Shown: piece after piece, positions 1-14,433 of the stretch | How positions within the stretch are numbered: position 1 is the stretch's first letter | Layout of the letters: every line of letters starts with the position of its first letter | Assembly (NCBI GenBank): GCA_028752905.1 | Contig: JAQNBH010000272.1 | Coordinates: forward strand, 62,001 to 126,000 | Source of the DNA: Cladorhizidae sp. MBARI D1340-BT2 | Lineage: Eukaryota > Porifera > Demospongiae > Poecilosclerida > Cladorhizidae | DNA: 64,000 nucleotides | Direction: 5' to 3' | The notes under the pieces: model-generated | Seen by the model: only the letters and a program-made list of their open reading frames with translations | What the model was told of the DNA's origin: nothing | The model's database searches: none | Position numbers and translations under genes: made by a program

Positions 1-3000
1 TCTTTTTTGGGTAAAGTGTAAAAAAGTTATGAGCTTTACGGCAAAATAACAAGATTTTTGGGGGGAAAATGAGAAACATATAGACCAAATTAGGGCAAAT
101 ATCAAGATAGAGAACACATAATGAAACCTATCATTCGAATCATATCAAGTCCATTACAGTGAAGTATGCAGAATATTATGGATGTTTGATATCAACAGAG
201 AGCACAGGGAGAGACCTATCTTAATAGCTATATATCAAGTTTATACAGTGAAGTGTGGAGAATCTATGAAGCTAACCTGTTTAGCATCAAGATAGAGAAC
301 ACAGAGAAACCTATCTTGTGATTCTATTTATGCAGAATATACGGATGTTTGATATCAAGAGAGAGAACAGAGAGAGGCCTACCTTTAGAGCTATATATCA
401 AGTCTATTCAGTGAAGTGTGGAGAATCTATGAAGCTAACATGTTTAGCTCAAGATAGAGAACACTGAGATACCTATCTTGCAAGTCCATTACAGTGAAGT
501 GTGCAGAATATATGGATGTTTGGTATCAACATTAGAGAGTCCTATCTTAATAGCTATACATCAAGTCTATTCAGTGAAGTGTGGATAATCTACGAAGCTA
601 ACATGTTTAGCATCAAGTAAGAGTACAATTCATAACTGCCCTAATTAACAAGACCAAAGTCCCAGATTTTGTCAACTGATAGAGAAGGCCCTTATCTGCA
701 ACATGTCAACAGATTATCAATAAATGTGGTGGTTTTTTACTGGCAGGCCACCGCTTTGGCAACTGGAAAACGCCAGGAAAGATCGCAAACCTTACCACTT
801 CAAATCACCATAACTTGCTAATACTTAGAGTACTCAAAATTTTGGCACGTACAAAAGACAGATAATTAGAAGGGCTATCCGGTGATATAAAAAAATTCTT
901 TTTTGGGTAAAGTGTAGAAAAGTTATGAGCTTTACGGCAAAATAACAAGATTTTGGGGGGGAAATGAGAAACATATAGACCAAATTAGGGCAAATATCAA
1001 GATAGAGAACACATAATGAAACCTATCATTCGAATCATATCAAGTCCATTACAGTGAAGTGTGCAGAATATTATGGATGTTTGATATCAACAGAGAGCAC
1101 AGGGAGAGACCTATCTTAATAGCTATATATCAAGTTTATACAGTGAAGTGTGGAGAATCTATGAAGCTAACCTGTTTAGCATCAAGATAGAGAACACATA
1201 GAGAAACCTATCTTGTGATTCTATGTATGCAGAATATACGGATGTTTGGTATCAAGAGAGAGAACAGAGAGAGGCCTACCTTTAGAGCTATATATCAAGT
1301 CTATTCAGTGAAGTGTGGAGAATCTATGAAGCTAACATGTTTAGCTCAAGATAGAGAACACTGAGAGATACCTATCTTGCAAGTCCATTACAGTGAAGTG
1401 TGCAGAATATATGGATGTTTGGTATCAAGAGAGAGCACTTAGAGAGTCCTATCTTAATAGCTATACATCAAGTCTATTCAGTGAGGTGTGGATAATCTAC
1501 GAAGCTAACATGTTTAGCATCAAGTAAGAGTACAATTCATAACTGCCCTAATTAACAAGACCAAAGTCCCAGATTTTGTCAACTGATAGAGAAGGCCCTT
1601 ATCTGCAACATGTCAACAGATTATCAATAAATGTAGTGGTTTTTCACTGGCAGGCCACCGCTTTGGCAACTGGAAAACGCCAGGAAAGATCGCAAACCTT
1701 ACCACTTCAAATCACCATAACTTGCTAATACTTAGAGTACTCAAAATTTTGGCGCGTACAAAAGACAGATAATTAGAAGGGCTATCCAGTGATATAAAAA
1801 TTATCTTTTTTGGGTAAAGTGTAAAAAAGTTATGAGCTTTACGGCAAAATAACAAGATTTTTGGGGGGAAAATGAGAAACATATAGACCAAATTAGGGCA
1901 AATATCAAGATAGAGAACACATAATGAAACCTATCATTCGAATCATATCAAGTCCATTACAGTGAAGTATGCAGAATATTATGGATGTTTGATATCAACA
2001 GAGAGCACAGGGAGAGACCTATCTTAATAGCTATATATCAAGTTTATACAGTGAAGTGTGGAGAATCTATGAAGCTAACCTGTTTAGCATCAAGATAGAG
2101 AACACAGAGAAACCTATCTTGTGATTCTATTTATGCAGAATATACGGATGTTTGATATCAAGAGAGAGAACAGAGAGAGGCCTACCTTTAGAGCTATATA
2201 TCAAGTCTATTCAGTGAAGTGTGGAGAATCTATGAAGCTAACATGTTTAGCTCAAGATAGAGAACACTGAGATACCTATCTTGCAAGTCCATTACAGTGA
2301 AGTGTGCAGAATATATGGATGTTTGGTATCAACATTAGAGAGTCCTATCTTAATAGCTATACATCAAGTCTATTCAGTGAAGTGTGGATAATCTACGAAG
2401 CTAACATGTTTAGCATCAAGTAAGAGTACAATTCATAACTGCCCTAATTAACAAGACCAAAGTCCCAGATTTTGTCAACTGATAGAGAAGGCCCTTATCT
2501 GCAACATGTCAACAGATTATCAATAAATGTGGTGGTTTTTTACTGGCAGGCCACCGCTTTGGCAACTGGAAAACGCCAGGAAAGATCGCAAACCTTACCA
2601 CTTCAAATCACCATAACTTGCTAATACTTAGAGTACTCAAAATTTTGGCACGTACAAAAGACAGATAATTAGAAGGGCTATCCGGTGATATAAAAAATTT
2701 CTTTTTTGGGTAAAGTGTAGAAAAGTTATGAGCTTTACGGCAAAATAACAAGATTTTGGGGGGGAAATGAGAAACATATAGACCAAATTAGGGCAAATAT
2801 CAAGATAGAGAACACATAATGAAACCTATCATTCGAATCATATCAAGTCCATTACAGTGAAGTGTGCAGAATATTATGGATGTTTGATATCAACAGAGAG
2901 CACAGGGAGAGACCTATCTTAATAGCTATATATCAAGTTTATACAGTGAAGTGTGGAGAATCTATGAAGCTAACCTGTTTAGCATCAAGATAGAGAACAC

Positions 3001-6000
3001 ATAGAGAAACCTATCTTGTGATTCTATGTATGCAGAATATACGGATGTTTGGTATCAAGAGAGAGAACAGAGAGAGGCCTACCTTTAGAGCTATATATCA
3101 AGTCTATTCAGTGAAGTGTGGAGAATCTATGAAGCTAACATGTTTAGCTCAAGATAGAGAACACTGAGAGATACCTATCTTGCAAGTCCATTACAGTGAA
3201 GTGTGCAGAATATATGGATGTTTGGTATCAAGAGAGAGCACTTAGAGAGTCCTATCTTAATAGCTATACATCAAGTCTATTCAGTGAAGTGTGGATAATC
3301 TACGAAGCTAACATGTTTAGCATCAAGTAAGAGTACAATTCATAACTGCCCTAATTAACAAGACCAAAGTCCCAGATTTTGTCAACTGATAGAGAAGGCC
3401 CTTATCTGCAACATGTCAACAGATTATCAATAAATGTAGTGGTTTTTCACTGGCAGGCCACCGCTTTGGCAACTGGAAAACGCCAGGAAAGATCGCAAAC
3501 CTTACCACTTCAAATCACCATAACTTGCTAATACTTAGAGTACTCAAAATTTTGGCGCGTACAAAAGACAGATAATTAGAAGGGCTATCCGGTGATATAA
3601 AAATTATCTTTTTTGGGTAAAGTGTAGAAAAGTTATGAGCTTTACGGCAAAATAACAAGATTTTTGGGGGGAAAATGAGAAACATATAGACCAAATTAGG
3701 GCAAATATCAAGATAGAGAACACATAATGAAACCTATCATTCGAATCATATCAAGTCCATTACAGTGAAGTATGCAGAATATTATGGATGTTTGATATCA
3801 ACAGAGAGCACAGGGAGAGACCTATCTTAATAGCTATATATCAAGTTTATACAGTGAAGTGTGGAGAATCTATGAAGCTAACCTGTTTAGCATCAAGATA
3901 GAGAACACAGAGAAACCTATCTTGTGATTCTATGTATGCAGAATATACGGATGTTTGGTATCAAGAGAGAGAACAGAGAGAGGCCTACCTTTAGAGCTAT
4001 ATATCAAGTCTATTCAGTGAAGTGTGGAGAATCTATGAAGCTAACATGTTTAGCTCAAGATAGAGAACACTGAGATACCTATCTTGCAAGTCCATTACAG
4101 TGAAGTGTGCAGAATATATGGATGTTTGGTATCAACATTAGAGAGTCCTATCTTAATAGCTATACATCAAGTCTATTCAGTGAAGTGTGGATAATCTACG
4201 AAGCTAACATGTTTAGCATCAAGTAAGAGTACAATTCATAACTGCTCTAATTAACAAGACCAAAGTCCCAGATTTTGTCAACTGATAGAGAAGGCCCTTA
4301 TCTGCAACATGTCAACAGATTATCAATAAATGTGGTGGTTTTTCACTGGCAGGCCACCGCTTTGGCAACTGGAAAACGCCAGGAAAGATCGCAAACCTTA
4401 CCACTTCAAATCACCATAACTTGCTAATACTTAGAGTACTCAAAATTTTGGCACGTACAAAAGACAGATAATTAGAAGGGCTATCCGGTGATATAAAAAT
4501 TATCTTTTTTGGGTAAAGTGTAGTTATGAGCTTTACGGCAAAATAACAAGATTTTGGGGGGAAAATGAGAAACATATAGACCAAATTAGGGCAAATATCA
4601 AGATAGAGAACACATAATGAAACCTATCATTCGAATCATATCAAGTCCATTACAGTGAAGTGTGCAGAATATTATGGATGTTTGATATCAACAGAGAGCA
4701 CAGGGAGAGACCTATCTTAATAGCTATATATCAAGTTTATACAGTGAAGTGTGGAGAATCTATGAAGCTAACCTGTTTAGCATCAAGATAGAGAACACAT
4801 AGAGAAACCTATCTTGTGATTCTATGTATGCAGAATATACGGATGTTTGGTATCAAGAGAGAGAACAGAGAGAGGCCTACCTTTAGAGCTATATATCAAG
4901 TCTATTCAGTGAAGTGTGGAGAATCTATGAAGCTAACATGTTTAGCTCAAGATAGAGAACACTGAGAGATACCTATCTTGCAAGTCCATTACAGTGAAGT
5001 GTGCAGAATATATGGATGTTTGGTATCAAGAGAGAGCACTTAGAGAGTCCTATCTTAATAGCTATACATCAAGTCTATTCAGTGAAGTGTGGATAATCTA
5101 CGAAGCTAACATGTTTAGCATCAAGTAAGAGTACAATTCATAACTGCCCTAATTAACAAGACCAAAGTCCCAGATTTTGTCAACTGATAGAGAAGGCCCT
5201 TATCTGCAACATGTCAACAGATTATCAATAAATGTGGTGGTTTTTCACTGGCAGGCCACCGCTTGGCAACTGGAAAACGCCAGGAAAGATCGCAAACCTT
5301 ACCACTTCAAATCACCATAACTTGCTAATACTTAGAGTACTCAAAATTTTGGCATGTACAAAAGACAGATAATTAGAAGGGCTATCCGGTGATATAAAAA
5401 TTTCTTTTTTGGGTAAAGTGTAGAAAAGTTATGAGCTTTACGGCAAAATAACAAGATTTTGGGGGGGAAATGAGAAACATAATATAGACCAAATTAGGGC
5501 AAATATCAAGATAGAGAACACATAATGAAACCTATCATTCGAATCATATCAAGTCCATTACAGTGAAGTGTGCAGAATATTATGGATGTTTGATATCAAC
5601 AGAGAGCACAGGGAGAGACCTATCTTAATAGCTATATATCAAGTTTATACAGTGAAGTGTGGAGAATCTATGAAGCTAACCTGTTTAGCATCAAGATAGA
5701 GAACACAGAGAAACCTATCTTGTGATTCTATTTATGCAGAATATACGGATGTTTGATATCAAGAGAGAGAACAGAGAGAGGCCTACCTTTAGAGCTATAT
5801 ATCAAGTCTATTCAGTGAAGTGTGGAGAATCTATGAAGCTAACATGTTTAGCTCAAGATAGAGAACACTGAGATACCTATCTTGCAAGTCCATTACAGTG
5901 AAGTGTGCAGAATATATGGATGTTTGGTATCAACATTAGAGAGTCCTATCTTAATAGCTTTACATCAAGTCTATTCAGTGAAGTGTGGATAATCTACGAA

Positions 6001-9000
6001 GCTAACATGTTTAGCATCAAGTAAGAGTACAATTCATAACTGCCCTAATTAACAAGACCAAAGTCCCAGATTTTGTCAACTGATAGAGAAGGCCCTTATC
6101 TGCAACATGTCAACAGATTATCAATAAATGTGGTGGTTTTTTACTGGCAGGCCACCGCTTTGGCAACTGGAAAACGCCAGGAAAGATCGCAAACCTTACC
6201 ACTTCAAATCACCATAACTTGCTAATACTTAGAGTACTCAAAATTTTGGCACGTACAAAAGACAGATAATTAGAAGGGCTATCCGGTGATATAAAAAATT
6301 TCTTTTTTGGGTAAAGTGTAGAAAAGTTATGAGCTTTACGGCAAAATAACAAGATTTTGGGGGGGAAATGAGAAACATATAGACCAAATTAGGGCAAATA
6401 TCAAGATAGAGAACACATAATGAAACCTATCATTCGAATCATATCAAGTCCATTACAGTGAAGTGTGCAGAATATTATGGATGTTTGATATCAACAGAGA
6501 GCACAGGGAGAGACCTATCTTAATAGCTATATATCAAGTTTATACAGTGAAGTGTGGAGAATCTATGAAGCTAACCTGTTTAGCATCAAGATAGAGAACA
6601 CATAGAGAAACCTATCTTGTGATTCTATGTATGCAGAATATACGGATGTTTGGTATCAAGAGAGAGAACAGAGAGAGGCCTACCTTTAGAGCTATATATC
6701 AAGTCTATTCAGTGAAGTGTGGAGAATCTATGAAGCTAACATGTTTAGCTCAAGATAGAGAACACTGAGAGATACCTATCTTGCAAGTCCATTACAGTGA
6801 AGTGTGCAGAATATATGGATGTTTGGTATCAAGAGAGAGCACTTAGAGAGTCCTATCTTAATAGCTATACATCAAGTCTATTCAGTGAAGTGTGGATAAT
6901 CTACGAAGCTAACATGTTTAGCATCAAGTAAGAGTACAATTCATAACTGCCCTAATTAACAAGACCAAAGTCCCAGATTTTGTCAACTGATAGAGAAGGC
7001 CCTTATCTGCAACATTTCAACAGATTATCAATAAATGTGGTGGTTTTTCACTGGCAGGCCACCGCTTTGGCAACTGGAAAACGCCAGGAAAGATCGCAAA
7101 CCTTACCACTTCAAATCACCATAACTTGCTAATACTTAGAGTACTCAAAATTTTGGCGCGTACAAAAGACAGATAATTAGAAGGGCTATCCGGTGATATA
7201 AAAATTATCTTTTTTGGGTAAAGTGTAGAAAAGTTATGAGCTTTACGGCAAAATAACAAGATTTTTGGGGGGAAAATGAGAAACATATAGACCAAATTAG
7301 GGCAAATATCAAGATAGAGAACACATAATGAAACCTATCATTCGAATCATATCAAGTCCATTACAGTGAAGTATGCAGAATATTATGGATGTTTGATATC
7401 AACAGAGAGCACAGGGAGAGACCTATCTTAATAGCTATATATCAAGTTTATACAGTGAAGTGTGGAGAATCTATGAAGCTAACCTGTTTAGCATCAAGAT
7501 AGAGAACACAGAGAAACCTATCTTGTGATTCTATGTATGCAGAATATACGGATGTTTGGTATCAAGAGAGAGAACAGAGAGAGGCCTACCTTTAGAGCTA
7601 TATATCAAGTCTATTCAGTGAAGTGTGGAGAATCTATGAAGCTAACATGTTTAGCTCAAGATAGAGAACACTGAGATACCTATCTTGCAAGTCCATTACA
7701 GTGAAGTGTGCAGAATATATGGATGTTTGGTATCAACATTTGAGAGTCCTATCTTAATAGCTATACATCAAGTCTATTCAGTGAAGTGTGGATAATCTAC
7801 GAAGCTAACATGTTTAGCATCAAGTAAGAGTACAATTCATAACTGCTCTAATTAACAAGACCAAAGTCCCAGATTTTGTCAACTGATAGAGAAGGCCCTT
7901 ATCTGCAACATGTCAACAGATTATCAATAAATGTGGTGGTTTTTCACTGGCAGGCCACCGCTTTGGCAACTGGAAAACGCCAGGAAAGATCGCAAACCTT
8001 ACCACTTCAAATCACCATAACTTGCTAATACTTAGAGTACTCAAAATTTTGGCACGTACAAAAGACAGATAATTAGAAGGGCTATCCGGTGATATAAAAA
8101 TTATCTTTTTTGGGTAAAGTGTAGTTATGAGCTTTACGGCAAAATAACAAGATTTTGGGGGGGAAATGAGAAACATATAGACCAAATTAGGGCAAATATC
8201 AAGATAGAGAACACATAATGAAACCTATCATTCGAATCATATCAAGTCCATTACAGTGAAGTGTGCAGAATATTATGGATGTTTGATATCAACAGAGAGC
8301 ACAGGGAGAGACCTATCTTAATAGCTATATATCAAGTTTATACAGTGAAGTGTGGAGAATCTATGAAGCTAACCTGTTTAGCATCAAGATAGAGAACACA
8401 TAGAGAAACCTATCTTGTGATTCTATGTATGCAGAATATACGGATGTTTGGTATCAAGAGAGAGAACAGAGAGAGGCCTACCTTTAGAGCTATATATCAA
8501 GTCTATTCAGTGAAGTGTGGAGAATCTATGAAGCTAACATGTTTAGCTCAAGATAGAGAACACTGAGAGATACCTATCTTGCAAGTCCATTACAGTGAAG
8601 TGTGCAGAATATATGGATGTTTGGTATCAAGAGAGAGCACTTAGAGAGTCCTATCTTAATAGCTATACATCAAGTCTATTCAGTGAAGTGTGGATAATCT
8701 ACGAAGCTAACATGTTTAGCATCAAGTAAGAGTACAATTCATAACTGCCCTAATTAACAAGACCAAAGTCCCAGATTTTGTCAACTGATAGAGAAGGCCC
8801 TTATCTGCAACATTTCAACAGATTATCAATAAATGTGGTGGTTTTTCACTGGCAGGCCACCGCTTTGGCAACTGGAAAACGCCAGGAAAGATCGCAAACC
8901 TTACCACTTCAAATCACCATAACTTGCTAATACTTAGAGTACTCAAAATTTTGGCGCGTACAAAAGACAGATAATTAGAAGGGCTATCCGGTGATATAAA

Positions 9001-10803
9001 AATTATCTTTTTTGGGTAAAGTGTAGAAAAGTTATGAGCTTTACGGCAAAATAACAAGATTTTTGGGGGGAAAATGAGAAACATATAGACCAAATTAGGG
9101 CAAATATCAAGATAGAGAACACATAATGAAACCTATCATTCGAATCATATCAAGTCCATTACAGTGAAGTATGCAGAATATTATGGATGTTTGATATCAA
9201 CAGAGAGCACAGGGAGAGACCTATCTTAATAGCTATATATCAAGTTTATACAGTGAAGTGTGGAGAATCTATGAAGCTAACCTGTTTAGCATCAAGATAG
9301 AGAACACAGAGAAACCTATCTTGTGATTCTATGTATGCAGAATATACGGATGTTTGGTATCAAGAGAGAGAACAGAGAGAGGCCTACCTTTAGAGCTATA
9401 TATCAAGTCTATTCAGTGAAGTGTGGAGAATCTATGAAGCTAACATGTTTAGCTCAAGATAGAGAACACTGAGATACCTATCTTGCAAGTCCATTACAGT
9501 GAAGTGTGCAGAATATATGGATGTTTGGTATCAACATTTGAGAGTCCTATCTTAATAGCTATACATCAAGTCTATTCAGTGAAGTGTGGATAATCTACGA
9601 AGCTAACATGTTTAGCATCAAGTAAGAGTACAATTCATAACTGCTCTAATTAACAAGACCAAAGTCCCAGATTTTGTCAACTGATAGAGAAGGCCCTTAT
9701 CTGCAACATGTCAACAGATTATCAATAAATGTGGTGGTTTTTCACTGGCAGGCCACCGCTTTGGCAACTGGAAAACGCCAGGAAAGATCGCAAACCTTAC
9801 CACTTCAAATCACCATAACTTGCTAATACTTAGAGTACTCAAAATTTTGGCACGTACAAAAGACAGATAATTAGAAGGGCTATCCGGTGATATAAAAATT
9901 ATCTTTTTTGGGTAAAGTGTAGTTATGAGCTTTACGGCAAAATAACAAGATTTTGGGGGGGAAATGAGAAACATATAGACCAAATTAGGGCAAATATCAA
10001 GATAGAGAACACATAATGAAACCTATCATTCGAATCATATCAAGTCCATTACAGTGAAGTGTGCAGAATATTATGGATGTTTGATATCAACAGAGAGCAC
10101 AGGGAGAGACCTATCTTAATAGCTATATATCAAGTTTATACAGTGAAGTGTGGAGAATCTATGAAGCTAACCTGTTTAGCATCAAGATAGAGAACACATA
10201 GAGAAACCTATCTTGTGATTCTATGTATGCAGAATATACGGATGTTTGGTATCAAGAGAGAGAACAGAGAGAGGCCTACCTTTAGAGCTATATATCAAGT
10301 CTATTCAGTGAAGTGTGGAGAATCTATGAAGCTAACATGTTTAGCTCAAGATAGAGAACACTGAGAGATACCTATCTTGCAAGTCCATTACAGTGAAGTG
10401 TGCAGAATATATGGATGTTTGGTATCAAGAGAGAGCACTTAGAGAGTCCTATCTTAATAGCTATACATCAAGTCTATTCAGTGAAGTGTGGATAATCTAC
10501 GAAGCTAACATGTTTAGCATCAAGTAAGAGTACAATTCATAACTGCCCTAATTAACAAGACCAAAGTCCCAGATTTTGTCAACTGATAGAGAAGGCCCTT
10601 ATCTGCAACATGTCAACAGATTATCAATAAATGTGGTGGTTTTTCACTGGCAGGCCACCGCTTTGGCAACTGGAAAACGCCAGGAAAGATCGCAAACCTT
10701 ACCACTTCAAATCACCATAACTTGCTAATACTTAGAGTACTCAAAATTTTGGCACGTACAAAAGACAGATAATTAGAAGGGCTATCCGGTGATATAAAAA
10801 TTT
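1..10803. repeat. Six tandem dimers of about 1.8 kb
   Basis: Monomers alternate between a short type and a longer type. Starts (lengths) are 1 (896), 897 (907), 1804 (896), 2700 (907), 3607 (896), 4503 (900), 5403 (898), 6301 (907), 7208 (896), 8104 (902), 9006 (896) and 9902 (902). The short type has GAAGTATGCAG in B1 (except 5403), ACACAGAGAAACC, CTGAGATACC and the short B3. The long type has GAAGTGTGCAG, ACACATAGAG, GAGAGATACC and the long B3. The first two dimers differ at only a few positions. From 3607 on, short monomers mostly have GCTCTAATT in the tail. Monomers 4503, 8104 and 9902 lack 5 bp in the head spacer, and 4503 also lacks one T in CCGCTTTGGC. Confidence 0.9.
5403..6300. repeat. 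Hybrid monomer in the dimer block (898 bp)
   Basis: The head carries seven G and ATAATATAGACC, as in monomer 10804, and B1 has GAAGTGTGCAG. From C1 on it has the markers of monomers 1 and 1804: ACACAGAG, TCTATTTATGCAG, TTTGATATCAAGAG, short B3 and GGTTTTTTACTGG. This suggests an exchange within the first 200 bp joining two lineages. AGCTTTACATC at about 5958 is a private change. Confidence 0.65.
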
Positions 10804-12614
10804 TCTTTTTTGGTTAAAGTGTAGAAAAGTTATGAGCTTTACGGCAAAATAACAAGATTTTGGGGGGGAAATGAGAAACATAATATAGACCAAATTAGGG
10901 CAAATATCAAGATAGAGAACACATAATGAAACCTATCATTCGAATCATATCAAGTCCATTACAGTGAAGTGTGCAGAATATTATGGATGTTTGATATCAA
11001 CAGAGAGCACAGGGAGAGACCTATCTTAATAGCTATATATCAAGTTTATACAGTGAAGTGTGGAGAATCTATGAAGCTAACCTGTTTAGCATCAAGATAG
11101 AGAACACATAGAGAAACCTATCTTGTGATTCTATGTATGCAGAATATACGGATGTTTGGTATCAAGAGAGAGAACAGAGAGAGGCCTACCTTTAGAGCTA
11201 TATATCAAGTCTATTCAGTGAAGTGTGGAGAATCTATGAAGCTAACATGTTTAGCTCAAGATAGAGAACACTGAGAGATACCTATCTTGCAAGTCCATTA
11301 CAGTGAAGTGTGCAGAATATATGGATGTTTGGTATCAAGAGAGAGCACTTAGAGAGTCCTATCTTAATAGCTATACATCAAGTCTATTCAGTGAAGTGTG
11401 GATAATCTACGAAGCTAACATGTTTAGCATCAAGTAAGAGTACAATTCATAACTGCCCTAATTAACAAGACCAAAGTCCCAGATTTTGTCAACTGATAGA
11501 GAAGGCCCTTATCTGCAACATGTCAACAGATTATCAATAAATGTGGTGGTTTTTCACTGGCAGGCCACCGCTTTGGCAACTGGAAAACGCCAGGAAAGAT
11601 CGCAAACCTTACCACTTCAAATCACCATAACTTGCTAATACTTAGAGTACTCAAAATTTTGGCACGTACAAAAGACAGATAATTAGAAGGGCTATCCGGT
11701 GATATAAAAATTTCTTTTTTGGGTAAAGTGTAGAAAAGTTATGAGCTTTACGGCAAAATAACAAGATTTTGGGGGGAAAATGAGAAACATAATATAGACC
11801 AAATTAGGGCAAATATCAAGATAGAGAACACATAATGAAACCTATCATTCGAATCATATCAAGTCCATTACAGTGAAGTGTGCAGAATATTATGGATGTT
11901 TGATATCAACAGAGAGCACAGGGAGAGACCTATCTTAATAGCTATATATCAAGTTTATACAGTGAAGTGTGGAGAATCTATGAAGCTAACCTGTTTAGCA
12001 TCAAGATAGAGAACACATAGAGAAACCTATCTTGTGATTCTATGTATGCAGAATATACGGATGTTTGGTATCAAGAGAGAGAACAGAGAGAGGCCTACCT
12101 TTAGAGCTATATATCAAGTCTATTCAGTGAAGTGTGGAGAATCTATGAAGCTAACATGTTTAGCTCAAGATAGAGAACACTGAGAGATACCTATCTTGCA
12201 AGTCCATTACAGTGAAGTGTGCAGAATATATGGATGTTTGGTATCAACATTAGAGAGTCCTATCTTAATAGCTATACATCAAGTCTATTCAGTGAAGTGT
12301 GGATAATCTACGAAGCTAACATGTTTAGCATCAAGTAAGAGTACAATTCATAACTGCCCTAATTAACAAGACCAAAGTCCCAGATTTTGTCAACTGATAG
12401 AGAAGGCCCTTATCTGCAACATGTCAACAGATTATCAATAAATGTGGTGGTTTTTCACTGGCAGGCCACCGCTTTGGCAACTGGAAAACGCCAGGAAAGA
12501 TCGCAAACCTTACCACTTCAAATCACCATAACTTGCTAATACTTAGAGTACTCAAAATTTTGGCACGTACAAAAGACAGATAATTAGAAGGGCTATCCGG
12601 TGATATGAAAATTA
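9006..12614. repeat. Four-monomer segment, first copy (3609 bp)
   Basis: Monomers 9006 (896), 9902 (902), 10804 (909) and 11713 (902) recur in the same order with the same lengths at 14434-18042. Shared rare variants include ATCAACATTTGAG in the first monomer, GGTTAAAGTG in the head of the third, and the short B3 combined with GAGAGATACC in the fourth. Confidence 0.85.
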
Positions 12615-14433
12615 TCTTTTTTGGGTAAAGTGTAGAAAAGTTATGAGCTTTACGGCAAAATAACAAGATTTTTGGGGGAAAAATGAGAAACATATAGACC
12701 AAATTAGGGCAAATATCAAGATAGAGAACACATAATGAAACCTATCATTCGAATCATATCAAGTCCATTACAGTGAAGTGTGCAGAATATTATGGATGTT
12801 TGATATCAACAGAGAGCACAGGGAGAGACCTATCTTAATAGCTATATATCAAGTTTATACAGTGAAGTGTGGAGAATCTATGAAGCTAACCTGTTTAGCA
12901 TCAAGATAGAGAACACATAGAGAAACCTATCTTGTGATTCTATGTATGCAGAATATACGGATGTTTGGTATCAAGAGAGAGAACAGAGAGAGGCCTACCT
13001 TTAGAGCTATATATCAAGTCTATTCAGTGAAGTGTGGAGAATCTATGAAGCTAACATGTTTAGCTCAAGATAGAGAACACTGAGAGATACCTATCTTGCA
13101 AGTCCATTACAGTGAAGTGTGCAGAATATATGGATGTTTGGTATCAAGAGAGAGCACTTAGAGAGTCCTATCTTAATAGCTATACATCAAGTCTATTCAG
13201 TGAAGTGTGGATAATCTACGAAGCTAACATGTTTAGCATCAAGTAAGAGTACAATTCATAACTGCCCTAATTAACAAGACCAAAGTCCCAGATTTTGTCA
13301 ACTGATAGAGAAGGCCCTTATCTGCAACATGTCAACAGATTATCAATAAATGTGGTGGTTTTTCACTGGCAGGCCACCGCTTTGGCAACTGGAAAACGCC
13401 AGGAAAGATCGCAAACCTTACCACTTCAAATCACCATAACTTGCTAATACTTAGAGTACTCAAAATTTTGGCACGTACAAAAGACAGATAATTAGAAGGG
13501 CTATCCGGTGATATGAAAATTATCTTTTTGGGGTAAAGGGTAGAAAAGTTATGTGCTTTACGGAAAAATAACAAGATTTTTGGGGGGAAAATGAGAAACA
13601 TATTATAGACCAAATTAGGGCAAATATCAAGATAGAGAACACATAATGAAACCTATCATTCGAATCATATCAAGTCCATTACAGTGAAGTGTGCAGAATA
13701 TTATGGATGTTTGATATCAACAGAGAGCACAGGGAGAGACCTATCTTAATAGCTATATATCAAGTTTATACAGTGAAGTGTGGAGAATCTATGAAGCTAA
13801 CCTGTTTAGCATCAAGATAGAGAACACATAGAGAAACCTATCTTGTGATTCTATGTATGCAGAATATACGGATGTTTGGTATCAAGAGAGAGAACAGAGA
13901 GAGGCCTACCTTTAGAGCTATATATCAAGTCTATTCAGTGAAGTGTGGAGAATCTATGAAGCTAACATGTTTAGCTCAAGATAGAGAACACTGAGAGATA
14001 CCTATCTTGCAAGTCCATTACAGTGAAGTGTGCAGAATATATGGATGTTTGGTATCAAGAGAGAGCACTTAGAGAGTCCTATCTTAATAGCTATACATCA
14101 AGTCTATTCAGTGAAGTGTGGATAATCTACGAAGCTAACATGTTTAGCATCAAGTAAGAGTACAATTCATAACTGCCCTAATTAACAAGACCAAAGTCCC
14201 AGATTTTGTCAACTGATAGAGAAGGCCCTTATCTGCAACATTTCAACAGATTATCAATAAATGTGGTGGTTTTTCACTGGCAGGCCACCGCTTTGGCAAC
14301 TGGAAAACGCCAGGAAAGATCGCAAACCTTACCACTTCAAATCACCATAACTTGCTAATACTTAGAGTACTCAAAATTTTGGCGCGTACAAAAGACAGAT
14401 AATTAGAAGGGCTATCCGATGATATAAAAATTA
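10804..14433. repeat. Four transition monomers between the two copies of a 3.6-kb segment
   Basis: Starts (lengths) are 10804 (909), 11713 (902), 12615 (908) and 13523 (911). The first two belong to the 9006-12614 segment that recurs at 14434-18042. Monomer 12615 is preceded by GATATGAAAA but has the ordinary head. Monomer 13523 is the first in the window with the alternative head (GGGGTAAAGGG, TATGTGC, ACGGAAAAATAAC, TATTATAGACC). Its tail has AACATTTCAAC, as in monomers 6301 and 8104, and CTATCCGATGATAT, so it is probably a hybrid. Confidence 0.8.

Noticed and set aside
13431..13613. A 60-codon minus-strand open frame, repeated 17 more times across alternative-head junctions and at 52338-52520
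   Set aside because: It opens only with a TTG codon, spans a satellite boundary, reads through T/G/A runs, and is present because of the satellite variant. Ordinary heads usually break it. No domain or codon pattern supports a protein.
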